A stretch of DNA of 64,000 bases from Endozoicomonas sp965232255 (GTDB lineage Bacteria > Pseudomonadota > Gammaproteobacteria > Pseudomonadales > Endozoicomonadaceae): contig OZ246962.1 of NCBI GenBank assembly GCA_965232255.1, positions 3,224,001 through 3,288,000 on the forward strand, read 5' to 3'. Shown piece after piece: positions 39,277 through 48,138 of the stretch. A program made the position numbers and the translations under genes. The notes under the pieces were generated by a model. It saw only the letters and a program-made list of their open reading frames with translations, was not told where the DNA came from and searched no databases. Every line of letters begins with the position of its first letter. Within the stretch, counting starts at the first letter, position 1.

Positions 39277-40410
39277 TCAATAAAGCGAATGACTGTCTTG
39301 TTCAACTTGCGCGGCGGTCATGCGACCCCACATCTTGTAAAAACACCAGATGGTGTAGCCGAGGACGATGGGTACGAATACCACTGCAATGCCAGTCATA
39401 ATGGCCAAAGTCAGGAAGCTGGACGTAGCATCCCAAAGGGTCAGGCTGTAAGACGGGTCGGTACTGGAAGTCAGCACAAACGGGAACAGACTGAAACCGG
39501 CGGTCATGATAATGCCGGCCTGGGCTAATGATGAGCAGGTAAAGGTCAGGCCACCCTGTTTGCTGTTAGCCAACAGCAACACACCAAGTGCCCCAAGAAA
39601 GCCGAGTATCGGCGCGATCATCATGGCCGGGTAACGACTGTAGTTATCCAGCCACGCACCCGTGCTTAATACTACGGTTTTGCCCAGCGGGTTGGATGGT
39701 CCATTGGTGTCCACGATACTGGTCATTTCATGGCCGTTAATCTGGGATACCCAGATACCAGCCAGGGCAAAGGCGACAATGGTCACGATGGCACTGTAGC
39801 GAGCGACAATAATCGCACGATGACGAATTGGCTCACCAGCGCGCATCTTTTGCCATACTGCACCCTGCATCGTCAGCATGGCAACACTGACTACGCCGCA
39901 TAACAGCGAGAACGGATTGAGCAAGTCAAAGAAGTTGCCAGTAAAACTCGAACGCATGAAGCCGTTCAGCTCGTACTCGAAGCCAACGAAGAGGTTGCCA
40001 AAGCCGACACCGAACACCAGTGAGGGCACAATACCACTGATAAACAGGCCCCAGTCCCAGGCATCACGCCAGCGTGGATCGGCCACCTTGGAGCGATAAT
40101 CGAAAGCCATGGGACGAATCAATAGCGCAAAAAGTACCAATATCATGGCCCAATAAAAGCCGGAAAAGGCAATGGCGTAAACCGTGGGCCACGCTGCAAA
40201 CAGAGCGCCCCCGGCGGTGATCAGCCAGACCTGGTTGCCATCCCAGTGAGGAGCAATGGCGTTGATCATAATGCGCCGTTCGATGTCGTTTTTACCCATA
40301 AACGGCAACAGGTTGGCGGTTCCCAAATCGTAGCCGTCCATGATGGCAAAGCCAATAAACAGCACACCGATCAGCACCCACCAGATAAATCGGAGTATTT
40401 CATAATCCAT
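39277..40410 (-). CDS. cydB: Cytochrome bd ubiquinol oxidase subunit II
   Basis: CydB pairs with CydA in the inner membrane; the complex oxidises ubiquinol and reduces oxygen with high affinity, supporting life at low oxygen. The 377 residues have eight to nine hydrophobic helices and the family start LRFIWWVLIGVLFIGFAIMDGYDLG. APHWDGNQVWLITAGGALFAAWP and RPMAFDYRSK are CydB signatures. It follows cydA by 12 bases and precedes cydX, giving a cydABX operon. Confidence 0.97.
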   Translation of the reverse strand: MDYEILRFIWWVLIGVLFIGFAIMDGYDLGTANLLPFMGKNDIERRIMINAIAPHWDGNQVWLITAGGALFAAWPTVYAIAFSGFYWAMILVLFALLIRPMAFDYRSKVADPRWRDAWDWGLFISGIVPSLVFGVGFGNLFVGFEYELNGFMRSSFTGNFFDLLNPFSLLCGVVSVAMLTMQGAVWQKMRAGEPIRHRAIIVARYSAIVTIVAFALAGIWVSQINGHEMTSIVDTNGPSNPLGKTVVLSTGAWLDNYSRYPAMMIAPILGFLGALGVLLLANSKQGGLTFTCSSLAQAGIIMTAGFSLFPFVLTSSTDPSYSLTLWDATSSFLTLAIMTGIAVVFVPIVLGYTIWCFYKMWGRMTAAQVEQDSHSLY

Positions 40411-40422
40411 GGTTATTGCTCC

Positions 40423-42042
40423 TTATACTTTGCCCTGGAGGGGTGAATTCTTGCCTTTGACCGGCCCATCGGGCGTTCCGTTAGCCATGGCCTGCTGTCG
40501 TTCAAAGTAGTAGCGGCCAGTGTGGAGACTGCTCGGACCCAGACGGGCAAACTTGATCAACAACCACATTTCGACGACGGCGAACACACCATAAAACAGG
40601 GTAAAACCGATAATGCTCAAGTAAAGGTCGGTGACCGTAAGACTTGAAGCCGACAGATAGACAGGCAAAATACCGGATACGGACCACGGCTGTCGTCCAT
40701 ATTCAGCAACGAACCAGCCCATTTCGTTGGCGATCCACGGCAGCGGCAGCGCCCACAGACAGAGCTTCAGGAAGAAACGACTTTTGTACTCATTGCGTCG
40801 CGCCGTCTTGACAAACGCCGTTACCAACAGGATCAGCATCAATATGCCCAAGCCCACCATGATGCGGAAGGCAAAGAACAGTGGCCAGACGGTAGGAATG
40901 GCATCTTCTGCGGCCTGGCGCACCATGGCATCAGTGGCGGAAGGAATGTCATCGGTATAGCGAGTCAGCAGCAAACCGTAACCAAGGTCGCCTACCACTT
41001 CAAGGAAAGCGGCACGATTCTCCGGTGTATCCTCCCCGTTTTTCAGTTTTTCCAGCAGTTCATAGGCGACCATGCCACTTTTAATACGCACCACATCCTG
41101 TTCAATCAGCTCTTTGATGCCAGTGACTTCTTCATCCAGAGAGTGGGTAGCGATGATGCCCAGCGCGTAGGGAACCCGAATAGCGTATTCGGTCTCCATT
41201 TTTTCCTGTTCAGGGATACCGATAACGGTAAAACCGGCCGGCGCAGGCTGAGTTTCCCATTCCGCTTCAATAGCAGCCAGTTTCACCTGTTGTACCTCAC
41301 CGAGTTCATAACCGGATGAATCGCCAAGCAGCAGAACTGATAAAACGGAAGCCACACCGAAGCCGGAGGCCACGGCAAAAGAGCGACGGGCGAAGCCGAC
41401 ATCGCGGTGATTCAGCAAATAGTAAGCAGAGATAGACAGCACAAAAATAGCACTTGTCGTATAACCAGCGGCGACAGTGTGAACGAATTTCACTTGCGCT
41501 ACCGGGTTAAACACCAGCTCGGCAAAGCTGGTCATCTCCATACGCATGGTTTCAAAATCAAACTCTGCCCCTATGGGATTTTGCATCCAGGCGTTAGCAA
41601 TCAGAATCCACATGGCCGAAAGATTCGAGCCAATAGCCATCAGCCACGTGGCTGCCAAATGCTGCACTTTGCTCAGGCGGTTCCAACCAAAGAAGAACAT
41701 ACCGACAAAAGTAGATTCCAGGAAGAAAGCCACCAAGGCTTCAATGGCCAGTGGCGCCCCGAAGATATCGCCTACGTAGTGGGAGTAGTAAGACCAGTTG
41801 GTACCAAACTGGAACTCCATGGTCAGGCCGGTGGCCACACCTACAGCGAAGTTGATGCCGAACAGTTTACCCCAGAATTTGGTCATATCCTGGTAAACCT
41901 GTTTGCCCGTCATTACGTAGACGGACTCCATAATCGCCAGGATAAAAGCCAACCCCAGAGTCAGTGGCACAAACAGAAAGTGATACAGCGCGGTGATCGC
42001 GAATTGAAAGCGCGAGAGATCTATGACTTCGTCCAGAATCAT
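40423..42042 (-). CDS. cydA: Cytochrome bd ubiquinol oxidase subunit I
   Basis: CydA carries the haems b558, b595 and d and the quinol site. The 539 residues include the N-terminal LSRFQFAITALYHFLFVPLT with haem ligand His21 (His19 in E. coli), GTNWSYYSHYVGDIFGAPLA, and the GRQPWSVSGILPV motif. The Q loop is long (about residues 255-385), as in the E. coli-type enzyme. GGAGGAG lies just before the ATG. No clear Fnr or ArcA box could be assigned in the 240-base upstream gap. Confidence 0.97.
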   Translation of the reverse strand: MILDEVIDLSRFQFAITALYHFLFVPLTLGLAFILAIMESVYVMTGKQVYQDMTKFWGKLFGINFAVGVATGLTMEFQFGTNWSYYSHYVGDIFGAPLAIEALVAFFLESTFVGMFFFGWNRLSKVQHLAATWLMAIGSNLSAMWILIANAWMQNPIGAEFDFETMRMEMTSFAELVFNPVAQVKFVHTVAAGYTTSAIFVLSISAYYLLNHRDVGFARRSFAVASGFGVASVLSVLLLGDSSGYELGEVQQVKLAAIEAEWETQPAPAGFTVIGIPEQEKMETEYAIRVPYALGIIATHSLDEEVTGIKELIEQDVVRIKSGMVAYELLEKLKNGEDTPENRAAFLEVVGDLGYGLLLTRYTDDIPSATDAMVRQAAEDAIPTVWPLFFAFRIMVGLGILMLILLVTAFVKTARRNEYKSRFFLKLCLWALPLPWIANEMGWFVAEYGRQPWSVSGILPVYLSASSLTVTDLYLSIIGFTLFYGVFAVVEMWLLIKFARLGPSSLHTGRYYFERQQAMANGTPDGPVKGKNSPLQGKV

Positions 42043-42282
42043 AAAACTCCTCCACAGATGAGTTAAGGGGAAAAAGCTGGTTACCGTTTTAGACTTAATT
42101 TCTGGTTTCAGCGAGTATCACAGCCGGGAGGCACGGCGTATCAACGCAGCTCGTGTTACTGTATAAGTTTTAATACCGAATCAGACTGTCTAATGCGTAC
42201 ACCATGCCAAATGAAATAGGGAGACATATTACGCTTGTTACGTATATGGGTACAGTTCGGTTTGCCACAACCAGCCGTGAAA

Positions 42283-44283
42283 TCAGTAGTCTATGGAACT
42301 TAGCCGGTTGATGGTCTTTTTGGCGTTGTACAGATCCACCTGCCAGCTCTCTTTGGCCTGGGGCACTTCGATGGTCGGCACATCTTCCTGAAAATGGGAG
42401 GCACTGAGCGGGGTTTCGTAACGGGCAATAAATTGCAACCGCTCCAGACTGGCGTTGTAGGTTGCTACCAAAAAATTGATGGTCTGGTCGCTCAGGGGTA
42501 CCCGGTAATATCGAATCAGGTTTTGCGCCAGCTTCTCCGCGCTGGCCGCCAGATTTTTCTCCACCGCACCAGCCATAGCTTCACCCCAGGCGGCTTTGGT
42601 GCGAGCACTCATGCCAGGTTCGATATTGGCCAGGCTGATGGCATTGGCATTTTCAATAGCTCGCTGGATTTGCGGATCGTGCAGGCAGATATACGGGTCG
42701 AGAATGGTGGCAATCTCAATGGCCATTTCCCGAGCCTGAGACTCGCTCAAACCATATCCGTTATCGGTGAGTCCCTGATAACGCTCAGCCTCTTCTGCTG
42801 TCGTAGCGTCCGGGCGTGGCGTCTCGGTCAGCTCACGCAAGTACCGGCGAATACGCCGGGTAATTTCCGCCTTGTCTTCATCATCAAGAAAGATGCTCTG
42901 CTCCGAGATAGTCAGGCTGCGTTTAAGACTCTCCTTATTCTGGTGCTGATACTTGCTGGACAATTTCTGCCAGTTTTTCAGCGCTCTTTTCAGCAACAGA
43001 CTGTCGCGCCCCTGCTTCAGGTAGGCCCGGTGACTTTCGTTGTATATTTGCAGGGCTTTTTCCAACTGCTGGCTTTTGCTGTTGAGGATCGACAGGTACT
43101 TTTTAGCCCACTTTTTCGGGGTCTTTTTCTCCATGGATTTTTGCTGTATCGACAACATCAGCTGCCTGGCTTCACGTACCTGTAAGCTCAATGCGTCCAG
43201 CGACTTGGTGGCCACAGCCAACAGTTTGTGGGTGCTCAAACCGTTACCGCTGCCAATCTCCGAGGGAATACCAATACTGTTCAGGTAGGTGGTCAGTGCC
43301 TTGAGGCGGGAATAAACCCTGGCCCGGCTGATGCGCAGGTCGTTACGTTCCTCTTCCAGCTTGTCCAAAGCCCTGGCCAAGTCCCAATGGCCGGTGTACT
43401 CAATTTTCAGGTAGGCGATTTCCCGACCGCAAATCAGCTCAAAACAGAGCGTCAGCATCTCCTCCACATCGTGCAGGGTCATCAGGTTTTCATTGCTTTC
43501 TTCAATGGCGGAAAGTATGCGCTCGATAAACAGCGGTTCCCGAGCTTGCCCATCGTGGGGACGGGCGACAATGCCATTCAGGCGGTTTTTCAGGGCTTGT
43601 GCCGTGCGCGGGTGGTTTTCGTTAAGCATTTGCCAGGCTTTTTCCGTCTCTTCCCTACCCTCTGCGATCACATCGCGCATGCGGCTGAACAGTCCGGCCC
43701 GGCGAAAAATCTCAATGCGCTCGGCCTGTCTGGCCAACTGCTGATTACCGGTCAAATCCTCAATGGCAGTCGCCACCCATTCCGGCCCAAGATCAAGCTT
43801 ACGCAACAAAATGCCTGCCGAGTGGATACGACGTTGCTCTTCGGTCATATTGACTTGACCCAAATCACGCACCTGGTAAATCAACTCGGGGATCTGGTCA
43901 ATCAGACTTAATTGGTCCAGGCGATCACGAATCTTCCGTCGGCCATGGGTCATGTTTTGGAACAATCGATAACCAACACCCAGGGCCACGGCAATAACGG
44001 AATAACCCAGAAAATAGAACGCCCGTTCGGCTGGCATCAGTTCGCCATAAGCAAAGTAGTAGCCGAAGTAGGCCGCCATCAGGGTGACGGGGCCGGCAGT
44101 CCAGGCAAATTGCAGAACGGTAACACTCCAGGGCTCCTGCTGCGGTGCCCTGGCTACCTTTTCAAGCCAGCGAAGTTCGCGCTCTTCAAGCTTGAGGTCG
44201 ATGTTTGACAGCTTTTTTTTCGGCTGCTCTTTATTGCCGGAATGACCTGAAACAGTGGCGTGAAGGTCGTTTCCTTGCGACAT
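42283..44283 (-). CDS. Unrecognised membrane-anchored helical protein
   Basis: This is a 666-residue protein. The first 45 residues are polar and basic. Two adjacent membrane helices span about 55-110 (FAWTAGPVTLMAAYFGYYFA and AFYFLGYSVIAVALGVGYRL), then about 550 residues are almost wholly helical and cytosolic in prediction, with coiled-coil-like stretches around 320-420. No catalytic motif is visible. It does not look like an SMC, chemoreceptor or kinase. It is a single gene divergent from the ankyrin gene, and GC content matches the core, so it may be an old lineage-specific gene. Confidence 0.6.
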   Translation of the reverse strand: MSQGNDLHATVSGHSGNKEQPKKKLSNIDLKLEERELRWLEKVARAPQQEPWSVTVLQFAWTAGPVTLMAAYFGYYFAYGELMPAERAFYFLGYSVIAVALGVGYRLFQNMTHGRRKIRDRLDQLSLIDQIPELIYQVRDLGQVNMTEEQRRIHSAGILLRKLDLGPEWVATAIEDLTGNQQLARQAERIEIFRRAGLFSRMRDVIAEGREETEKAWQMLNENHPRTAQALKNRLNGIVARPHDGQAREPLFIERILSAIEESNENLMTLHDVEEMLTLCFELICGREIAYLKIEYTGHWDLARALDKLEEERNDLRISRARVYSRLKALTTYLNSIGIPSEIGSGNGLSTHKLLAVATKSLDALSLQVREARQLMLSIQQKSMEKKTPKKWAKKYLSILNSKSQQLEKALQIYNESHRAYLKQGRDSLLLKRALKNWQKLSSKYQHQNKESLKRSLTISEQSIFLDDEDKAEITRRIRRYLRELTETPRPDATTAEEAERYQGLTDNGYGLSESQAREMAIEIATILDPYICLHDPQIQRAIENANAISLANIEPGMSARTKAAWGEAMAGAVEKNLAASAEKLAQNLIRYYRVPLSDQTINFLVATYNASLERLQFIARYETPLSASHFQEDVPTIEVPQAKESWQVDLYNAKKTINRLSSIDY

Positions 44284-44488
44284 TTTCCGGGAAACCTGGT
44301 GGGGGAGATTAATCGGCCCGATTATAAATCAGCCTCACTTTTTACAACCATATGTAAATCTACGTTCGTGAAATACCATCTACTGACAATTGCACGAGCA
44401 CAATAACCCAACAATATTTCAGCCAATTGGTGGCAAAGTCAGAAAAAGCTGCTTCAATGGAGCGCTCTGCCATTTGCCGTTAATTGCC

Positions 44489-46426
44489 ATGCACACAATA
44501 ACAGACGCGCGACCGACACCTGTACCATCATCGTGTGCCGCCATCGCCGGGAAGGCGGAGGCAAGCCTCGCAGTAACAACCGCCACCATAACACCAGCAA
44601 CATCAACCGCCACAGCCACTAGTGCAATGCCAACACCATTGGCAAAACGTCAGTGTTGTCCGGTAAAAACACTGGTGCCTGTCCCAGACAAATTGTGGCA
44701 AGACCTGAATAATCAAACGTCACCCATCAATGAGCACACCTGGCACTGGTGGCTGCCCACAGACGACGCTTTGTTCCAATGGCCGGATGATGACCTGACC
44801 ACTGCCGCCCTGGCAGCAATCACGGGTGATCTGCCTTTGCTGGCTCATATGCACGAACAACATATCGATATCCATGAGCGCACACCACACGGTAATTCAC
44901 TGTTAACCCTGGCAGCCATGGGTGGCCAGCTGGAAGTCATACGCTGGCTTTATGCCTTGGGACTGGACATTCATCACAGCAATGCTGTAGGCACGAATGC
45001 CTTGATGTACGCCGCGGCTTACGGCCATCTGGACGTTATTGAGTGGCTTATTGACAACGGCGTTAGCATTGCCTTTTTAACCCAGCACACTGACGACATG
45101 GGCAACGATGCCCTTATGTATGCCGCGCGCCACGGGCAGTTTGGCGCGTCCCGATTGCTGATTGCCCTTGGTGCCCAAGCGGACTCGCGCAACCACGACA
45201 AAGTGAATACCCTGATGCTGGCTGCTAACAGCGGCTGCTACCCACTGGTTAAATTGCTATCCAAAGAGTGCAATGTGCACGACAACGACGAGTTTGGGAA
45301 CTCTGTCGTTTATTTTGCTGCCGGTGGTGGGCATCTGGATATTATCAAACTGTTGTACCAATACGGCGCAGACATTGCAGCGACCAATTCATGGGGTAAT
45401 AACGCCTACTCCCTGGCCGCAGCGTCTGGTTCCCTTGAGACCATGCAATGGTTATATGAGCACGCCAGTGTCTTTCACAATAACGAAGTTAAAGAGAGCG
45501 CCCTGGCTACGGCCGCCCAGGCTGGCCATTTGCATATTATCAAGCACCTGCTTCAGGACAATGCGGACAGCAATAACTGTGTGGCCAGCTGCACAGCCGC
45601 GCTTATGCAGGCTGCCAGGGAGGGTCATCTTGACTGCGTGCAATACTTGTACGCACAAGGCGCGCTGCTCGGCGATGACCGCGACGGCTATATCGTCTCG
45701 CTCGCTGCCAGCGGCGGCCACCTGGATCTGTTGCAGTGGGCTGACCAGGAAGATGCCAACTTGCATAAAAGCAATACAATCGGGCGCAATGCCGCATTTC
45801 TCGCCGCCCATAGCGGCCATTTGGTCACACTACAGTGGCTCCACACCAGGGGTGTTGATATTCACTTAAGGGACAATTTCGGGAGAAACGCGCTTGACGC
45901 AGCGGCTTTGTGTGGCCACTTTGATGTGGTCAGCTGGTTGCACGGCAAAAACGTCGATATGACTAGCAAGGCGGACATCCTTTTCAACGCGGTCAGATTT
46001 GCCCAATTAAGTGCCATACAGTGGCTGTCAGACATTGTGGATTTGCAGAGCCTTGATCATGCCGGTCGCAACTGCCTGACGTTCGCAGTCTTGTCCAACA
46101 ATGACCAGACCCCGAAGATGATTGCCGTGATTCGCTGGCTCTATCAGCAGGGGTTGAGTATATCCTGGCAGCATTTGCATGATTTTCTGTCCACGGATTT
46201 TTTCTCGGACGCTGAACAATTGGCTGGCGCTTATACGACAAAGATAACTTACTTTTACCGCAAAAAGCTGACTGAAATGCTCACATATGAAGATGCCTGG
46301 GATCTGAAAAACCGGATCACGGTAGCTGATAAGAAAAATTTGCTACGCATCTTTAATATTGATTGCGCAGCTTTTGATGAGGACCAGCTAGATAAAAAAC
46401 TTTTGTCGTTTAAAAGAGCTGCGTAA
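44489..46426 (+). CDS. Ankyrin-repeat protein
   Basis: This is a roughly 645-residue protein. Residues 1-60 are Ala/Thr/Pro-rich. From about residue 110 to 540 it is built of about 12 ankyrin repeats, each near 33 residues, with the usual core (GNSLLTLAAMGGQLEVIRWL, GTNALMYAAAYGHLDVIEWL, GRNALDAAALCGHFDVVSWL). A different helical C-terminus follows (DAWDLKNRITVADKKN). Ankyrin arrays bind proteins; in symbionts and pathogens they are often secreted into host cells, but no signal is visible here. The start is uncertain: ATG 44489 is taken, and TTG 44390 is possible; neither has a clear ribosome binding site. Confidence 0.85.
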   Translation: MHTITDARPTPVPSSCAAIAGKAEASLAVTTATITPATSTATATSAMPTPLAKRQCCPVKTLVPVPDKLWQDLNNQTSPINEHTWHWWLPTDDALFQWPDDDLTTAALAAITGDLPLLAHMHEQHIDIHERTPHGNSLLTLAAMGGQLEVIRWLYALGLDIHHSNAVGTNALMYAAAYGHLDVIEWLIDNGVSIAFLTQHTDDMGNDALMYAARHGQFGASRLLIALGAQADSRNHDKVNTLMLAANSGCYPLVKLLSKECNVHDNDEFGNSVVYFAAGGGHLDIIKLLYQYGADIAATNSWGNNAYSLAAASGSLETMQWLYEHASVFHNNEVKESALATAAQAGHLHIIKHLLQDNADSNNCVASCTAALMQAAREGHLDCVQYLYAQGALLGDDRDGYIVSLAASGGHLDLLQWADQEDANLHKSNTIGRNAAFLAAHSGHLVTLQWLHTRGVDIHLRDNFGRNALDAAALCGHFDVVSWLHGKNVDMTSKADILFNAVRFAQLSAIQWLSDIVDLQSLDHAGRNCLTFAVLSNNDQTPKMIAVIRWLYQQGLSISWQHLHDFLSTDFFSDAEQLAGAYTTKITYFYRKKLTEMLTYEDAWDLKNRITVADKKNLLRIFNIDCAAFDEDQLDKKLLSFKRAA

Positions 46427-46433
46427 ATCAAGC

Positions 46434-46463
46434 AAAAAAAACCCCACCAACCTGCTGGCGGGG
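46434..46463 (-). terminator. Terminator downstream of the YfcC-type gene
   Basis: CCCCACCA (46442-46449) pairs with TGGCGGGG (46456-46463), with one mismatch, around a six-base loop, and eight A to its left give a T run on the reverse strand. It lies between the convergent ankyrin and carrier genes. Confidence 0.75.
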
Positions 46464-46480
46464 ATATTCGGGCAGTTTGA

Positions 46481-47998
46481 TCAGGCAAAACCCATCAAGT
46501 GCGCCCCGACCACGACAACACTGGCAATCACAAACAGCAACAGCATAAAGCGCCAGACAAAGCGTAACCAGTCACCCCAATCAATACGACAGACGCCCAG
46601 GGTTGCCATCAGTGGAGCAGACGTTGGTACGATGATATTGGTAAAGCCATCGCCTAGCTGAAAGGCCAGTACCGAAACCTGACGGGTTACACCAACCATA
46701 TCTGACAGGGGCGCCAACAATGGCATCGTTAGTACTGCCTGACCGGAACCGGAGGTGACAAAGAAATTAAACACCGACTGGAACACGTACATCAGCCACG
46801 CTGCCAGTACGTCGGGCAGCCCGCTAATGGCAGAGCCGGCACTGTGGAGAATACTGTTCAATACACTGGGCTCGTCAATATTGCCACCACCGATCAGCAT
46901 CAATACACCCTTGGCAAAACCAACCAGCAGAGCCGGCGCTAGCATGACCCCGGCACCCTCTTTGAAGGACAGCGCAATATCATTAAAAGTCATGTCGTTC
47001 AGCCGGAACGCCACACCAATCAAACCAGCGATCAGACCCATGGTAAAGAACTGGGAGGCAATTTCCGCAATGTACCAGGAATGCAGCACCACGCCCCAGA
47101 TCACCCAGATCACTGCGGCCAGCAAGACCAACAAGACCAGCGTATCGCCCAGATTCCAGCGGGTCTCAACACTCTTGCGGACTTGCTGGCGAAAATAGTC
47201 GTCACTGGCATAGCTGTAAGAACGCTTGGGATCTTTTTTGACCGAGGCCGCGTAATACATAGTGAAAGCGATACCAACAAGGGTAAAGCCTATCCACATA
47301 ATAATGCGAAAGGTCATGCCAGAGAGCACCGGGATACCAGCGATCCCCTGGGCAATAGCCACCGAGAACGGATTCATCCAGGAGGTGGCAAAGCCGATCT
47401 GCGTGGCAATATAAGTTACCATCACCGTGGTGATACCGTCATAGCCCAGGCGCACCATCAGCGGAACAATGACAATAGCAAAGGCGACCGCTTCTTCGCC
47501 CATGCCAAACACGGCCCCACCGAGCGAGAACAGGAAAAACAGTACCGGAATAAAGAGCGATTCGCTGCCTTTGGTCATGTCAATCAGGCGCAAGATGCCG
47601 TTATCAACCGTACCGGTGCGCATAACCACCCCGAAGGCACCCCCGATCACCAGCATAAACATAATGACACTAACGGCAGAACCAGAGGTCAGGCCAGCAA
47701 AGGGAAAGTTCATGACCCCGGGTTCGTCACCCACGGCAAAAAAGCGTACGGCATTGTAGGTCAGCTCACCATTGTCGTTAGTGGCATAGGCAAACGACTG
47801 TGGATCAATGACCGTACGCACCATCTCCACGCCGTCCACCAGGTAGCGGATCTGCTCAGTGGCAAAATTACCGACCGGAATGAAATAGCTCAGCAGCGCA
47901 GCCACCAGACCAACGACAAAAATAAGGAGCAGAGTATCGGGCATCTGCCAGCTTTTGGCTGTTGCCTGATGATCGGATTGAGAGACTGTTTCGGTCAT
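46481..47998 (-). CDS. yfcC: YfcC-family membrane transporter (C4-dicarboxylate/peptide type)
   Basis: This is a 505-residue inner-membrane protein with about 12 hydrophobic helices. Family features include the first helix with YFIPVGNFATEQI, GSAVSVIMFMLVIGGAFGVVMRTGTV-like and LFSLGGAVFGMGEEAVAFAI, and near the end VNFFVTSGSGQAVLTMPLLAPLSD-like and GDGFTNIIVPTSAPLMATLG. These two re-entrant-type stretches are typical of YfcC and DcuC relatives, which take up C4-dicarboxylates, arginine or small peptides. The substrate is not set by sequence. It stands alone between two terminators. Confidence 0.85.
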   Translation of the reverse strand: MTETVSQSDHQATAKSWQMPDTLLLIFVVGLVAALLSYFIPVGNFATEQIRYLVDGVEMVRTVIDPQSFAYATNDNGELTYNAVRFFAVGDEPGVMNFPFAGLTSGSAVSVIMFMLVIGGAFGVVMRTGTVDNGILRLIDMTKGSESLFIPVLFFLFSLGGAVFGMGEEAVAFAIVIVPLMVRLGYDGITTVMVTYIATQIGFATSWMNPFSVAIAQGIAGIPVLSGMTFRIIMWIGFTLVGIAFTMYYAASVKKDPKRSYSYASDDYFRQQVRKSVETRWNLGDTLVLLVLLAAVIWVIWGVVLHSWYIAEIASQFFTMGLIAGLIGVAFRLNDMTFNDIALSFKEGAGVMLAPALLVGFAKGVLMLIGGGNIDEPSVLNSILHSAGSAISGLPDVLAAWLMYVFQSVFNFFVTSGSGQAVLTMPLLAPLSDMVGVTRQVSVLAFQLGDGFTNIIVPTSAPLMATLGVCRIDWGDWLRFVWRFMLLLFVIASVVVVGAHLMGFA

Positions 47999-48083
47999 AA
48001 ATATGCCATGAACCAGAAAAAATGGTCATAAAATATCAATTAAACCGCATAGAAAGTCAATTGCATTGCCAAGCCAGTTGACG

Positions 48084-48121
48084 AAAAAAAGGCCGGATCT
48101 TATTCAGACCGGCCTTTTTTA
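48084..48121 (-). terminator. Strong terminator of the nqr operon (bidirectional)
   Basis: AAAAAAGGCCGG and CCGGCCTTTTTT pair perfectly (48085-48096, 48109-48120) around a 12-base loop. T runs on both strands allow termination either way. It lies 18 bases past the nqrF stop. Confidence 0.9.
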
Positions 48122-48138
48122 TATAGCTTAAGAGTGGC

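Noticed and set aside
41407..42066. Forward open frame of 219 codons
   Set aside because: Antisense to cydA; no independent support.
47081..48031. Long forward open frame of 316 codons
   Set aside because: Antisense to the YfcC-type carrier; composition is His/Gln-rich, as expected from the complement of a membrane protein gene.
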